64,000 bases of DNA from Paraburkholderia lacunae (GCF_003353175.1 NZ_QHKS01000010.1:217315-281314); one strand, 5' to 3'. Shown: positions 26,608 through 34,504, counted from the first letter of the stretch. Numbers and translations: made by a program. The notes: a model not told the origin generated them from the sequence alone.

Positions 26608-27221
26608 CGTTTGCCTCCGTTTAGACGCCTAGCGTAATGTGAACAGCAAATCTGCAAGCCTCGCACCTTCGCCCAGTCCATGACGCTTTCAATGCGACCA
26701 CGGACGCGAATTGCGGTCTCGTTCTTCGTCAGCCAGATAGGATGCGGCACGCGTAGCACGAGGTCCGTATCGATATCCTGCGGGCGTAGTGCCCCGATGA
26801 CAGGAAAGGCATCGGTCTTTAGCGTGTTCGTCCACTGCTGCGCATGCTTTGAGTTTATCCATTCCGCACCGCGGGCTCCGACGTACGCCTCGGCGCATTG
26901 CCGGAACGTCATCGATTGCGCGGACTCGACCTTGCGTCGAGCCTTGTCGTGTTTAGGCAAGGTCGCCGGATGGTCGCCCCGTGAGACGGTCACCCGATGG
27001 TCGTTCCGCGCCGTCCGGGCCTGCTCAGGCGTGACACGCGGGTACGGCCCGATCTGGATCAGGCCTTCCCGGCCATCCGGCTTGGCGTATCGGAACTGCC
27101 AGTACTTCAGCCCGGTCGGCTTGATCAACAGAGCCAGGCCGCCGCCATCGTTCAGGCGATATACGTTCGCGCGTGGCTTGGCTATGCGGCATTGCAAATC
27201 GCGTAGAAGACTCGCAGGCAT
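26604..27221 (-). pseudogene. C-terminally truncated P4-type integrase remnant
   Basis: 205 codons containing the N-terminal DUF4102-like domain (YWQFRYAKPDGREGLIQIGPYP) and the core-binding domain (AEWINSKHAQQWTNTLKTDAFPVIG, IWLTKNETAIRVRGRIESVMDWAKVRGL). It ends at once in an unrelated tail and lacks the whole catalytic domain with its Arg, HxxR and Tyr. It resembles the intact integrase at 46092-47330 over these segments. It starts 157 bp left of the att repeat at 27378 and points away from it, so it is probably the remains of an earlier element in the same tRNA site. Confidence 0.88.
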
Positions 27222-27377
27222 CGTCGTGAAATCGGCGTCAAAAAGTACCCGAAAGAGTACCCGGCAAATTGCTCGATTTTACGACTTTTACTGAATGCTC
27301 GCGGAGGTATCGGATCGCCGCGAAGCCTTATACAGCGTGGCTTTGCGGGTCGTCTTGAAAACACATGGAAGGTAATT

Positions 27378-27392
27378 CTGGCGGAGAGAGGG
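27378..27392. repeat. Left att core (attL), copy of the tRNA-Ser 3' end
   Basis: CTGGCGGAGAGAGGG is identical to 47591-47605, which covers the last bases (including CCA) of the minus-strand tRNA-Ser gene. The sequences diverge immediately on both sides. This is the pattern left by tyrosine-recombinase integration into a tRNA 3' end. Confidence 0.85.
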
Positions 27393-27441
27393 TCCGCTGT
27401 TGTTCTATATCTGACAACGGTTTCCACGATATTCACCACCT

Positions 27442-27467
27442 CTACCCACCAATGCACCCACCAAAAC
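27442..27467. repeat. Integrase arm-type repeat inside the left end
   Basis: CTACCCACC and, after a four-base spacer, CACCCACCAAAAC. The same pair of blocks with a similar spacer and orientation occurs inside the right end at 47433-47459. Arm-type sites flanking the core are typical of P4/lambda-type integrases. Confidence 0.55.
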
Positions 27468-27675
27468 AGAAAATGAGGTGCCGCGCGCGCTGCTTTGCCA
27501 GCGTTAGCGCCGTAAACATAATGCCCGCAAGGGTTTGCTGGCATTTTTCACGGGTTTTGTTACGTGCGTAGTGTGTGTGCTATTGAAGAGGAGAGGCACG
27601 GAGGATAAATTGGCTGAGGGAATGCCCGGTCGCCCCCCCTTGTTGCCTTACCCCAAGCGTATGACGGAGGCACGA

Positions 27676-28023
27676 ATGCCATCATCTAGTAAGCGTCCGT
27701 CGGATCTTGAATTCATTGCTATTGCCCGGGGCAAGCGCGTAAGCGCGACCGAAGCGGCCGAGATCCTCGGCATCCCGCGTTATGCCATAAGTAGACTCGA
27801 CCGGGCCGGTGAGGTCATCAAACGGTACAAGCTCGGTCACAAAACCCACGTGTATGAACTCGACTCGCTCTACGAATTTCTTGCATCATGCCAATCGAAA
27901 CCATCACAAAGGCCGGCCGTCGGCGCTACCGCTGGACGTTCGAACGCGTCATCGAAGGTAGCCGCGTTCGAAAAACCAAGCTTCTCCCTGCGGGAATTTC
28001 TGCCCAAGAAGCGGACGAGCTAG
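27676..28023 (+). CDS. Small helix-turn-helix protein, possible excisionase
   Basis: 115 residues. Residues about 15-75 form an AlpA/MerR-like helix-turn-helix (RVSATEAAEILGIPRYAISRLDRAGEV) followed by a wing-like YELDSLYEFLA segment. CGGAGG, five bases before ATG 27676, is a strong ribosome site. The last about 45 residues (Ser/Lys-rich) overlap the start of the following integrase gene by 136 bp in another frame. Position directly before an integrase suggests a recombination directionality factor or regulator. Confidence 0.72.
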   Translation: MPSSSKRPSDLEFIAIARGKRVSATEAAEILGIPRYAISRLDRAGEVIKRYKLGHKTHVYELDSLYEFLASCQSKPSQRPAVGATAGRSNASSKVAAFEKPSFSLREFLPKKRTS

Positions 28024-28895
28024 CGCGGAAATGGGAACGCGAACTCTACGTGCTGGTTAGTGGGCTAATCAGGCCGGCCGTGACTATCGGTGATTGCGTA
28101 CTGGCACATGTGTCCGACAAGCACATGAGATGGAAGGACGCCACAAAACGAATCCAGACGCTGGAGAAGTGGAAGAGCGAATACAGCGAACAGGACGCGC
28201 TCGATCTCCATGAGTGGTCCAGGAGGTTTGCCGGGTATCTGCGCGCCAACCGTGACCACTCTGGCCAACCCAAGAGGCCGTTGACCGACGGTGCGATCCG
28301 GAACGTTATGGCCTACTTGCGCGCGGCAATCAAGTATGCGCACAAGATCGGCCGCCTGGAGGTCGACCAGACCGCGCGCATGGTAATCCCGGCCGTCAAC
28401 AACGAGCGGCACCACTACCCGCAGCGACGGGAGATGCTCGAGATTGCGCGGGCCTGCGGAGACCGGGAGGTGCGAGCAGCGATCAGGATCGCGTTTTACT
28501 CGGGGATGCGCCGCGGCGAGATCATGCGAGCGAGGGTGACGCGCAACGGATATTCACTGGCCGACACGAAAAACGGCCGGCCGCGCATCATCCCGATCCA
28601 TCCGAGGATCGCGGTGCTCGCGCGGCGGGTGCGCTTCACGGTCAAGGTAAAGAGATTCGAGACGGAATGGATAAAGGCGCGCGAGACGGCCGGGCATCCG
28701 GAAACCAATTTTCATGACCTACGGCATGGCGCGGCGTCGGAGATGATCAACGCCGGCATCGACCTTTTCACGGTCGGCGGCGTCCTCGGACATAAATCGG
28801 TCGTGTCGACGAAGCGATATTCGCACCTGGCGACTGACCGTTTGGCTGATGCTGTGGGGAGGATCGGGCAGAGGGGCCCTGAGGCAAGAAAATAG
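27888..28895 (+). CDS. Tyrosine recombinase (phage integrase)
   Basis: 335 residues with an N-terminal DUF3596-like region (KAGRRRYRWTFERVIEG), a core-binding domain and an intact catalytic domain: Arg in YSGMRRGEIMRA, Lys in ADTKNGRPRIIP, HDLRHG (HxxR), LGHKS and the nucleophile in TKRYSHL. It starts inside the preceding HTH gene and probably depends on it for translation, since no good ribosome site precedes ATG 27888. Reads inward from the left end of the element. Its own attachment site is not identified. Confidence 0.9.
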   Translation: MPIETITKAGRRRYRWTFERVIEGSRVRKTKLLPAGISAQEADELARKWERELYVLVSGLIRPAVTIGDCVLAHVSDKHMRWKDATKRIQTLEKWKSEYSEQDALDLHEWSRRFAGYLRANRDHSGQPKRPLTDGAIRNVMAYLRAAIKYAHKIGRLEVDQTARMVIPAVNNERHHYPQRREMLEIARACGDREVRAAIRIAFYSGMRRGEIMRARVTRNGYSLADTKNGRPRIIPIHPRIAVLARRVRFTVKVKRFETEWIKARETAGHPETNFHDLRHGAASEMINAGIDLFTVGGVLGHKSVVSTKRYSHLATDRLADAVGRIGQRGPEARK

Positions 28896-28911
28896 ACGCC
28901 TCCTCAGGGCC
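28875..28911 (+). terminator. Strong hairpin over the integrase stop codon
   Basis: GGCCCTGAGG (28875-28884) pairs perfectly with CCTCAGGGCC (28902-28911) across a 17-base loop that contains the integrase stop. No T-run follows, so it may be a factor-dependent terminator or an RNA-stabilising hairpin. Confidence 0.4.
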
Positions 28912-28946
28912 GTCCAACATCATTAAACACGTGAAGCGGAGACCTC

Positions 28947-29558
28947 ATGGTCGAAAAAAAAATTGAGCGGCATCAAAGCCTTGGCGATCTCGTGATTTCG
29001 AAGTCGGATGCTGCGGAGCGTCAACTCTGCACCGCCATATGGCTTTGGTTCCACGATTTCGATCCGGTCCCGATCCATGGACTGGCTTGCGCTGCCTGGA
29101 AAATTCTTTGGAAACTCCATCAGAAGCACGCGACCGGGTATAAGACAATGCGGGAGGTATTTCTAGAGAATGTGCGGGCTGAATATCGAGACGAAGTCTT
29201 GGCTTTGCTTAGCGAGACCGAGAATTTTATAAAGCACGCTGACCGTGATCCATTTTCGTTTCATTCTTTTCGACCGAGCACATCTGAATTCATACTGATG
29301 GATTGCGTGACTGCGCTTCGCGCTTTCAATGGACGTTTTCCGCTCGAAGCGCGGGTATTTTACAACTGGACCCTGGTCCACAACCCTAAGCTACTAGCGA
29401 ACCCCACTGACGCGCAGTCTGAAGCGCTCAAGGGGATGCAAGATTGTGGATCGAATCTTTCCAAATCCGAGTTCTATCCCCTATTCGCAAAGGCCATCGC
29501 AATGTCAGACGAAAACAAGGCGGAAGACTCGTTGCGCACCGACTGGCGCTCGAACTGA
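28947..29558 (+). CDS. Hypothetical protein, element cargo
   Basis: 203 residues, largely helical, with no signal peptide or membrane segment. Characteristic stretches are CAAWKILWKLHQKHATGYKTM and LLSETENFIKHADRDPFSFHSF. The pattern (conserved N-F-x-K-H-A-D-R-D-P in a helical protein) recalls uncharacterised HEPN-like families, but I do not assign it. Codon use and base composition are clearly less GC-rich than the chromosome. A GGAGA ribosome site precedes ATG 28947. It directly follows the integrase and could be a passenger gene. Confidence 0.75.
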   Translation: MVEKKIERHQSLGDLVISKSDAAERQLCTAIWLWFHDFDPVPIHGLACAAWKILWKLHQKHATGYKTMREVFLENVRAEYRDEVLALLSETENFIKHADRDPFSFHSFRPSTSEFILMDCVTALRAFNGRFPLEARVFYNWTLVHNPKLLANPTDAQSEALKGMQDCGSNLSKSEFYPLFAKAIAMSDENKAEDSLRTDWRSN

Positions 29559-29584
29559 CGACCGCACCTTGCTGCGGCACTACG

Positions 29585-29875
29585 CTATCGCTCCTTCTTT
29601 TTGAACGCATCAAGATCTGGGCCGGACGCATACCGAAGATCTGATTTGCGCGTGCCTTCGTCCACGATACCAAGTTTCATGTCTCGGTATCGCCGCGCGA
29701 CCTTTGGTAGGCCATTGCGATCTACAACGTGTACCCGCGCATTTGCGTCAGCGTTCGGAGAAATTGGCTTCCGGCTCGCCGAGATGGCTGATCTAGCGGT
29801 GGACGTCCTGCGCGAGCAATGAAGTGACTTTATTCGTCGATCGGTATATCGAACTGCGTGCGGCAGTGCGGGCAT
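29585..29875 (-). CDS. Doubtful small reading frame downstream of the zinc-ribbon gene
   Basis: 96 codons. Only the C-terminal half (HVVDRNGLPKVARRYRDMKL... ending DAFKKKER) looks protein-like; the N-terminal half overlaps the zinc-ribbon gene by 46 bp and is Ser/Arg-rich. It may be a real short gene with a later start, the last of the minus-strand cargo operon, or a chance frame. No family recognised. Confidence 0.3.
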   Translation of the reverse strand: MPALPHAVRYTDRRIKSLHCSRRTSTARSAISASRKPISPNADANARVHVVDRNGLPKVARRYRDMKLGIVDEGTRKSDLRYASGPDLDAFKKKER

Positions 29876-30075
29876 TTGACGGGTTCAAACTTGCCCTGAG
29901 CTGGTAGCGCAGCCAGCGGCTGCTCCTCGCCGGCTAGATAGCAGACGGGACACGGAAACGCCTCGTGCGGCCGCAGGCGGTGCCATCGGTCGACAAAGCG
30001 GTCTATGTCGGTGGCCGGAGCGTCGATCGCTTCCAGATGGTCCAAAAGGACGTGAAACAGAGGGGGATTTTGCAT
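29830..30075 (-). CDS. Small zinc-ribbon protein
   Basis: 81 residues with two Cys pairs, CPVC and CPHC, separated by about 23 residues, which should form one zinc ribbon. The N-terminus is helical (MQNPPLFHVLLDHLEAIDA) and the C-terminus ends FDIPIDE. ATG 30075 has a GGAGG ribosome site at good spacing. Last well-supported gene of the minus-strand cargo series (HNH, membrane, zinc ribbon). Function unknown. Confidence 0.65.
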   Translation of the reverse strand: MQNPPLFHVLLDHLEAIDAPATDIDRFVDRWHRLRPHEAFPCPVCYLAGEEQPLAALPAQGKFEPVKCPHCRTQFDIPIDE

Positions 30076-30138
30076 CGCAGCCTCCGCAACCATTTCAACC
30101 ATCGTAGCACTTGCGACCGGCGAGACCGGCCGCCGCCA

Positions 30139-30729
30139 TCAAGGAGTGGCCGTCGCCGCTATTGCTTGCTCTATCTTTGCCACAGCCTCGCGCGCGACCG
30201 TTTGGCGTTTGCCAATTTCAGCGGCGTTGCCGCGCCACCCTGGGTTGGATGCCCAGATTTGAGTTTGAACCGCGGTGTAGTCGTGCTGCACGCCACGCAG
30301 GGAGCGCTTTACCTCGAAGACAGCCACGATAGTGGCGCCGTCATGGAATTGGTCGACGGGTATTTTATCCAGAGCCGCATGAACGTCTTCGATTGACGCA
30401 AGATCAATAGACTGATTCACCTTGCCTTGAGCATGGGTCTCGTCATCCTTCTCATTTGGCAGTGAGTCCAGCAAGCGCACTGCTTCCCTCGAAATCGCCA
30501 ACGCGGACGTTAGCAGCGCTTTCTGCGCCCAGACGCGCCGACGCTCTTCCATCAAAAGCGTCTCGCGATGTTGCCTACTTGCAATCTCCAACGCGATAAG
30601 CACCGCAGCGATGGAGCCCCCTGCCTGCACCCATGCAGCTATCTTTTCGCTGTTGTGGAAAATCAAGAACGCGCCAACAAAGATCGCGGCGAAAATTGTC
30701 CAGCGTTTCTTGGATGACCAGTTGTCCAT
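30139..30729 (-). CDS. Membrane-anchored hypothetical protein
   Basis: 196 residues with two N-terminal hydrophobic segments (about 9-25 IFAAIFVGAFLIF and 33-48 AAWVQAGGSIAAVLIALEIA) followed by a charged, soluble, helical domain (residues 50-196). The layout resembles membrane-anchored effectors or sensors. The GGGGGATAC ribosome site precedes ATG 30729. It lies 31 bp after the HNH gene and is probably cotranscribed with it. No family recognised. Confidence 0.72.
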   Translation of the reverse strand: MDNWSSKKRWTIFAAIFVGAFLIFHNSEKIAAWVQAGGSIAAVLIALEIASRQHRETLLMEERRRVWAQKALLTSALAISREAVRLLDSLPNEKDDETHAQGKVNQSIDLASIEDVHAALDKIPVDQFHDGATIVAVFEVKRSLRGVQHDYTAVQTQIWASNPGWRGNAAEIGKRQTVAREAVAKIEQAIAATATP

Positions 30730-30760
30730 GTATCCCCCGATTTAAGCCTTGCGTAGAGGC

Positions 30761-31342
30761 CTATCGCAGCGTGCCCGCGTTCGGCTGCATCCTCTCGATT
30801 TCGACGGATGACAGCATGCTTGCAAACTCACCGAAGTCGATCCGCCATAACCACATTGATCTGCGCTGCTCTATCTGCTGCGCGTGTTCGTAGTGGTAAT
30901 CCAAATACCAAGGTAGCTCGTTAGCATCTATGCCATTCACCACGTAGAAGTGACTTCGGATTGCAGCAAACTGCTCTCCAGAGAGTTTGCCTTCCCTCCA
31001 TCGGATTCCAGTGTTCGTAAAATGCTCGACGCTGTGACACTTGGAGCAGACTATTGCAATGCGTTCGAGCTTGGCTACGCTTGGATGAGCGTGTTCATCG
31101 TAGGACCATTCTTCGTGGGCGTGACAGTCCGACGCAGTTGCTGGGAATGCGCCACAGATCTCGCACAGCGGGCCGCGCTCACGCTTGATCTTGTCGGCAA
31201 AGGGCCGCCACCTGTCTCCCAGCGCAACGCGCAAATTTCGGCGGTGCAACGGCCGCGGGATCAAATTGATCGATAGTTTGAGGTGCCGTGGGACCTTCGA
31301 CCAATCCCGGACTTCGAGGCGAGGGTCGCGCTTTCTTGGCAT
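30761..31342 (-). CDS. HNH-endonuclease-like protein
   Basis: 193 residues. A zinc-finger HNH-like core is visible: CEICG (about residue 61), then H-A-H-E-E-W, L-x-R-I-A-I-V-C-S-K-C-H and EHF. This arrangement (CxxC, His cluster, CxxCH) fits metal-binding HNH nucleases. The rest is basic at the N-terminus (MPRKRDPRLEVRDW). ATG 31342 has a GAAGGA ribosome site; an earlier start at 31375 has none. With its membrane-protein neighbour it may be a two-component cargo system; that is inference. Confidence 0.72.
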   Translation of the reverse strand: MPRKRDPRLEVRDWSKVPRHLKLSINLIPRPLHRRNLRVALGDRWRPFADKIKRERGPLCEICGAFPATASDCHAHEEWSYDEHAHPSVAKLERIAIVCSKCHSVEHFTNTGIRWREGKLSGEQFAAIRSHFYVVNGIDANELPWYLDYHYEHAQQIEQRRSMWLWRIDFGEFASMLSSVEIERMQPNAGTLR

Positions 31343-31599
31343 AGTCTTCCTTGCGTTCATCGATGATGCCGGCACTCGGTTGTCCCTACCGTCGACCGCA
31401 GGCTTACTGACTAGCCACGGTCGATCGGCGACGTTCCGCCGCTATGCATTGTAAGTTCACTCGGCCGTCTCGGCGAGGCGAGGTGCCTAATTGCCGCCCG
31501 CCGAGGGTTAGCCTGACAGGATCCAGGAGAGGTACCCCTCTTACACTTCGTCGGCAACATGCGGGGGTTTCTGCCCACCGCCCGCTGGGGTCTCCCTCA

Positions 31600-32274
31600 T
31601 TACGGCTGAGTCTGCAGTTCGCCAAACGGGCGAGCCAACAGATCCAGCGAATCGGGGTCGACCGGTATCACGTCGTCATCGTCCTGGGTGATCGCGCCGT
31701 CGACATCAAGGCGAGCGCTTATATGGTCACGCACCATCTCGAGGACGTCGAAAGCGTCGAGATTGAAGCCGTGGCCACCCTGAATCACATCGCAGCTCAG
31801 CTCATCGGCCGAGAACTGAGCGATCCGTAGTTGATAGCCACCCCAGTGACCGTCGTCCCGGCTGGCGGAGGTAACGGCGTCCCAACCGATGCACCTTGCC
31901 GCCCGCCTAACTCGCTGGTCGACCGCCGCCGGTGACCAATCGAACGTCTGTTTCCAGTCCAGCGCGCGCAGGCGTGCCTCGAGTTCACCGACCGATAGCA
32001 GCTCGGTGCTGGCAGTTTTGTTACCTTTGCGGGTAACAAAATCGCTCTCGCGCCTGCGTTTTGTTACCCCATCATCCGCCAGGGTAACAATTTTTTCGGG
32101 CGCGTTTTTGATCGGCGAACCCTCCCGATGAAGCCTGCTCATGCGAGCTTCCGTTTCCTCGACATCGACCCGCTTCCCTTGCATGACAAGCTTTCCAAGC
32201 GATGCCCAGGTTGTCACCGTCTTGCGCGATACGTCACACATCCGCGCGAATTCTGCCTGACTGACCAGCGTCAT
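31600..32274 (-). CDS. HTH DNA-binding protein with a Nu1 (small terminase)-like N-terminus
   Basis: 224 residues. Residues 1-52 (VSQAEFARMCDVSRKTVTTWASLGKLV, then RVDVEETEARM) resemble the winged HTH of lambda Nu1-type small terminase subunits. The remainder is not Nu1-like and ends in an acidic tail (TQDDDDVIPVDPDSLD). No large terminase gene is adjacent, so a regulatory or DNA-marking role is as likely as packaging. An AGGAG ribosome site precedes ATG 32274. Six copies of a TTTTGTTACC-type motif lie in and just upstream of the gene, two of them within 40 bp of the start, which suggests autoregulation. Confidence 0.72.
   Translation of the reverse strand: MTLVSQAEFARMCDVSRKTVTTWASLGKLVMQGKRVDVEETEARMSRLHREGSPIKNAPEKIVTLADDGVTKRRRESDFVTRKGNKTASTELLSVGELEARLRALDWKQTFDWSPAAVDQRVRRAARCIGWDAVTSASRDDGHWGGYQLRIAQFSADELSCDVIQGGHGFNLDAFDVLEMVRDHISARLDVDGAITQDDDDVIPVDPDSLDLLARPFGELQTQP
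32016..32092. repeat. Four TTTTGTTACC motif copies inside the HTH gene
   Basis: TTTTGTTACC at 32016-32025 and its reverse complement at 32032-32041 form a palindrome with a six-base centre. A second pair follows: TTTTGTTACC at 32059-32068 and the variant reverse copy GGTAACAATT at 32083-32092. They encode V-T dipeptides in the minus-strand protein. Confidence 0.85.
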
Positions 32275-32284
32275 AGTTTTCTCC

Positions 32285-32313
32285 TATTGTTACCTTTCCG
32301 AGGTTTTGTTACC
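32285..32313 (-). promoter_or_regulatory. Two direct TTTTGTTACC motifs at the HTH gene leader
   Basis: TATTGTTACC at 32285-32294 and TTTTGTTACC at 32304-32313, 19 bp apart in the same orientation. They lie 11-39 bp upstream of ATG 32274, next to its ribosome site, where a bound protein would block expression. They are the same motif as the four copies within the gene. Confidence 0.6.
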
Positions 32314-32520
32314 CAATTTTGAAAGTTCATACCTGCAGAGACCTTGCGGTGTGCAATGGCCCGCCTGTAGGAGTGCCTCCAGAGGGACCCAAGCTATTTG
32401 TAAGGTGGCATCGACCGTCGACGGACTGTCCTGAAGGGCTGGTTTGGGCCTCAAGCGCCTCCGCTCGGCGGTGCGAATTCCCGATTACTCTTGGTAATTC
32501 TTGAAGCCTTGCGCAGTGGT

Positions 32521-33588
32521 TCATTGGGGGGCATCCATCGCCACTGGCGCGCCATCGCCTGATTGACGCAATCCGAAGCCGAGTTTCTCGCCGATGCGCT
32601 CCTGTCCGCGTGACACTGAGTCCATGCTCGATTCCAGATAGCCCATGGTGGTCAGTGCGCTCTTGTGGCGGAGTGCTTTCTGGACGTTCTGGACCGGTAC
32701 GCCGCTTTCGCTGAGCAGGGTTGCATACGTCGCCCTTAGCCGGTGAGGCGTGACGTGTGGAGCGCCTACAGCCTTGTTGGCGCAGAGCATTGCGTGACGG
32801 GTGAAGCCAGGTGTGTATGGCTGCCCAGTGGGCTTCGTGACGATCGGGCCCGTTGCCTGCCTGTATGGCATCAGGAAGTCGATCAGCCAGTTAGGGCACG
32901 GCAACGGGTCCGCCTCGCGTCCCTTGGTTTCGCCGGGTGTGTACGTGCGCCGATCCCAGTCCATCCACTCCCATCTCGCGGTGTGCGTTTCCGCCTCCCG
33001 GAGCCCAAGCCCGATCATCAAGCGAACGGCTATACGAATACCCAGGCGCCTACCGGCACGCTCGTCGAGCGCGGCCATCCATGCCTGCGCGAGCGGGACT
33101 GGAAGCACAACGCGCGGCTTCTTCTGGATCTTCAGGACCAGCACGACAAATGGCGATGTCGGAATGATCTTGCGCCGCACCGCCCAATTGATCAACAGCC
33201 GAACCGTTTTGAGCCAGTGATTTGCCGACGTCGGCGCATGGTCTTTCAGGTACTCGCACCGCGCCTGCTCGACTGCGGTCGTCGTGATCTCGTCTATGGG
33301 CATTCCTTCAAGGCCGTACAGGTGCAAGCGGCAGAAGGCATCGATGCCCCGCCAATGCGATTGGCTAGCTGTGGCTTTGTGCGTGCTTAACCACTCGGCA
33401 ACCAGTTCTTGCATCGTCGGAATTTTCCTGCCATTGCGAGCCCACAATGTGGCCTCTCGAAAAGCACGTGCCGCAACCTTTTCAGCGATGGACCGATCAG
33501 TCTCGAAGGTCGATCTCTGCTCCCGGCTTCCGTCGACCTGGAACCGGTAGTGCCAAATCTTCCCGACCTTGAACAATTTGTATTTCAT
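32521..33588 (-). CDS. Tyrosine recombinase, second integrase of the element
   Basis: 355 residues: N-terminal arm-type region (MKYKLFKVGKIWHYRF), SAM-like core-binding domain, and catalytic domain with Arg in GLGLREAETHTARW, HRLRATYATLL (HxxR), LRHKS and Tyr in TTMGYLES. All active-site residues appear intact. ATG 33588 follows a GGGGAATCC ribosome site; longer frames upstream run through unrelated sequence. It sits in the middle of the element, so it may mark an internal junction with another mobile element or have a different recombination role. Confidence 0.88.
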   Translation of the reverse strand: MKYKLFKVGKIWHYRFQVDGSREQRSTFETDRSIAEKVAARAFREATLWARNGRKIPTMQELVAEWLSTHKATASQSHWRGIDAFCRLHLYGLEGMPIDEITTTAVEQARCEYLKDHAPTSANHWLKTVRLLINWAVRRKIIPTSPFVVLVLKIQKKPRVVLPVPLAQAWMAALDERAGRRLGIRIAVRLMIGLGLREAETHTARWEWMDWDRRTYTPGETKGREADPLPCPNWLIDFLMPYRQATGPIVTKPTGQPYTPGFTRHAMLCANKAVGAPHVTPHRLRATYATLLSESGVPVQNVQKALRHKSALTTMGYLESSMDSVSRGQERIGEKLGFGLRQSGDGAPVAMDAPQ

Positions 33589-33684
33589 GGATTCCCCAAC
33601 CCCCAAGCAAAGGGTGCGAACCGCCGACGTGCGAGAATCGAAGCTCTCTACTTCCTCAACCCACTCACGAAAGGGGCACGACGC

Positions 33685-34065
33685 ATGACTGTCGAAATCA
33701 AAGCAGATTTCTACGAGATGCCTGACAAGACGCATCGCGTTGAAATAACCTACGAAGGCCATACCCAATCATTTACGCCCGAAACTCTGTCGGCGTTCAT
33801 GAACGGACTTGCCCAAGTCAGAGAGCAGTTGAATCCACCAATCCAGAGTGATCCTCCTTTGGGAGAGATGACTCACGTGTCGCTCGATCCCAAGTTCTAC
33901 ACGGAGCCAAATCCGATGATCGATGGCTCGTCCCTATATGTCCGGCATCCCGCATTTGGATGGCTTGGTTTTGGAATTCCTTTGGAAAGCCTAGAGACGC
34001 TGCAGGGCTTACTGAGTGCCCAGATCGAACTTGGAAGGCAAGCGCGCGGGAAAAACCCGAACTGA
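33685..34065 (+). CDS. Hypothetical protein
   Basis: 126 residues, soluble and acidic, beginning MTVEIKADFYEMPDKTHRVE and containing PLGEMTHVSLDPKFYTEPNP. An AAAGGGG ribosome site is upstream of ATG 33685. It is divergent from the second integrase, with 96 bp between starts. No family recognised. Confidence 0.65.
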   Translation: MTVEIKADFYEMPDKTHRVEITYEGHTQSFTPETLSAFMNGLAQVREQLNPPIQSDPPLGEMTHVSLDPKFYTEPNPMIDGSSLYVRHPAFGWLGFGIPLESLETLQGLLSAQIELGRQARGKNPN

Positions 34066-34306
34066 CAGATCTGCAAAATGCGCCGCCGTCAGACGGCGCA
34101 GCGGGTCAGCAGATCACACCCGAGGGGTAACATCCACGCGAATCGTCGTCTTTCGAATAAATCGCCCACGAGTAGCACTCTCCTCGAGCGCCGGGCGTAT
34201 AAGCCAAAGAGTCAGCCGCGCATACAGTCGTTTCATCTCAAAGTCCCCTTCGTTTGCGGGCACGCTTGTCAGTTTTAGCGTGCCGCCTCACCATTTTGGC
34301 GATTCG

Positions 34307-34495
34307 TTACACAGGAGTGGACGGCGGCGGAGCGTAGTTGGTGCCGTCGAACGTGAAACCCGAGCTGACAGGAGATCCGCCAGGCAACAGATTCGCAGTT
34401 GCCCCTCCCGGCGGCTGCCACGTCTCCGTGTTGCCATCCCACAAGATGACGTTCGTGACAACGCCGTTTTCTACGATTGCATATCGGCTGATCAT
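34307..34495 (-). CDS. Small phage tail-fibre-associated protein
   Basis: 62 residues of a common phage type: an N-terminal YAIVENGVVTNVILWDG segment, a W-x-P-P-G-G-A-T turn, and a C-terminal GFTFDGTNYAPPP. Such proteins lie next to tail-fibre genes and are thought to help in fibre assembly or form a fibre tip segment. It begins ten bases after the fibre gene stop. Confidence 0.75.
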   Translation of the reverse strand: MISRYAIVENGVVTNVILWDGNTETWQPPGGATANLLPGGSPVSSGFTFDGTNYAPPPSTPV

Positions 34496-34504
34496 TTCAC
34501 CCCC

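Larger units (their letters stand above)
27222..27675. other. Intergenic region containing the left attachment site
   Basis: No gene seen in 454 bp. It holds two AGTACCCG direct repeats at about 27244-27265 (possible arm sites of the truncated integrase), the tRNA-derived att core at 27378-27392, and arm-like CTACCCACC/ACCCACCAAAAC repeats at 27442-27467. Confidence 0.65.

Noticed and set aside
26680..27294. Plus-strand 204-codon reading frame opposite the truncated integrase
   Set aside because: The minus strand carries recognisable DUF4102 and core-binding motifs; the plus frame is Ser/Arg-rich with no domain.
31404..31625. Minus-strand 73-codon frame and plus-strand 128-codon frame across the gap left of the Nu1-like gene
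   Set aside because: No ribosome site or recognisable family, and they overlap the conserved Nu1-like gene.
32319..32504. Short plus-strand frame between the HTH gene and the second integrase
   Set aside because: Composition is not protein-like and there is no ribosome site; probably leader or intergenic DNA.
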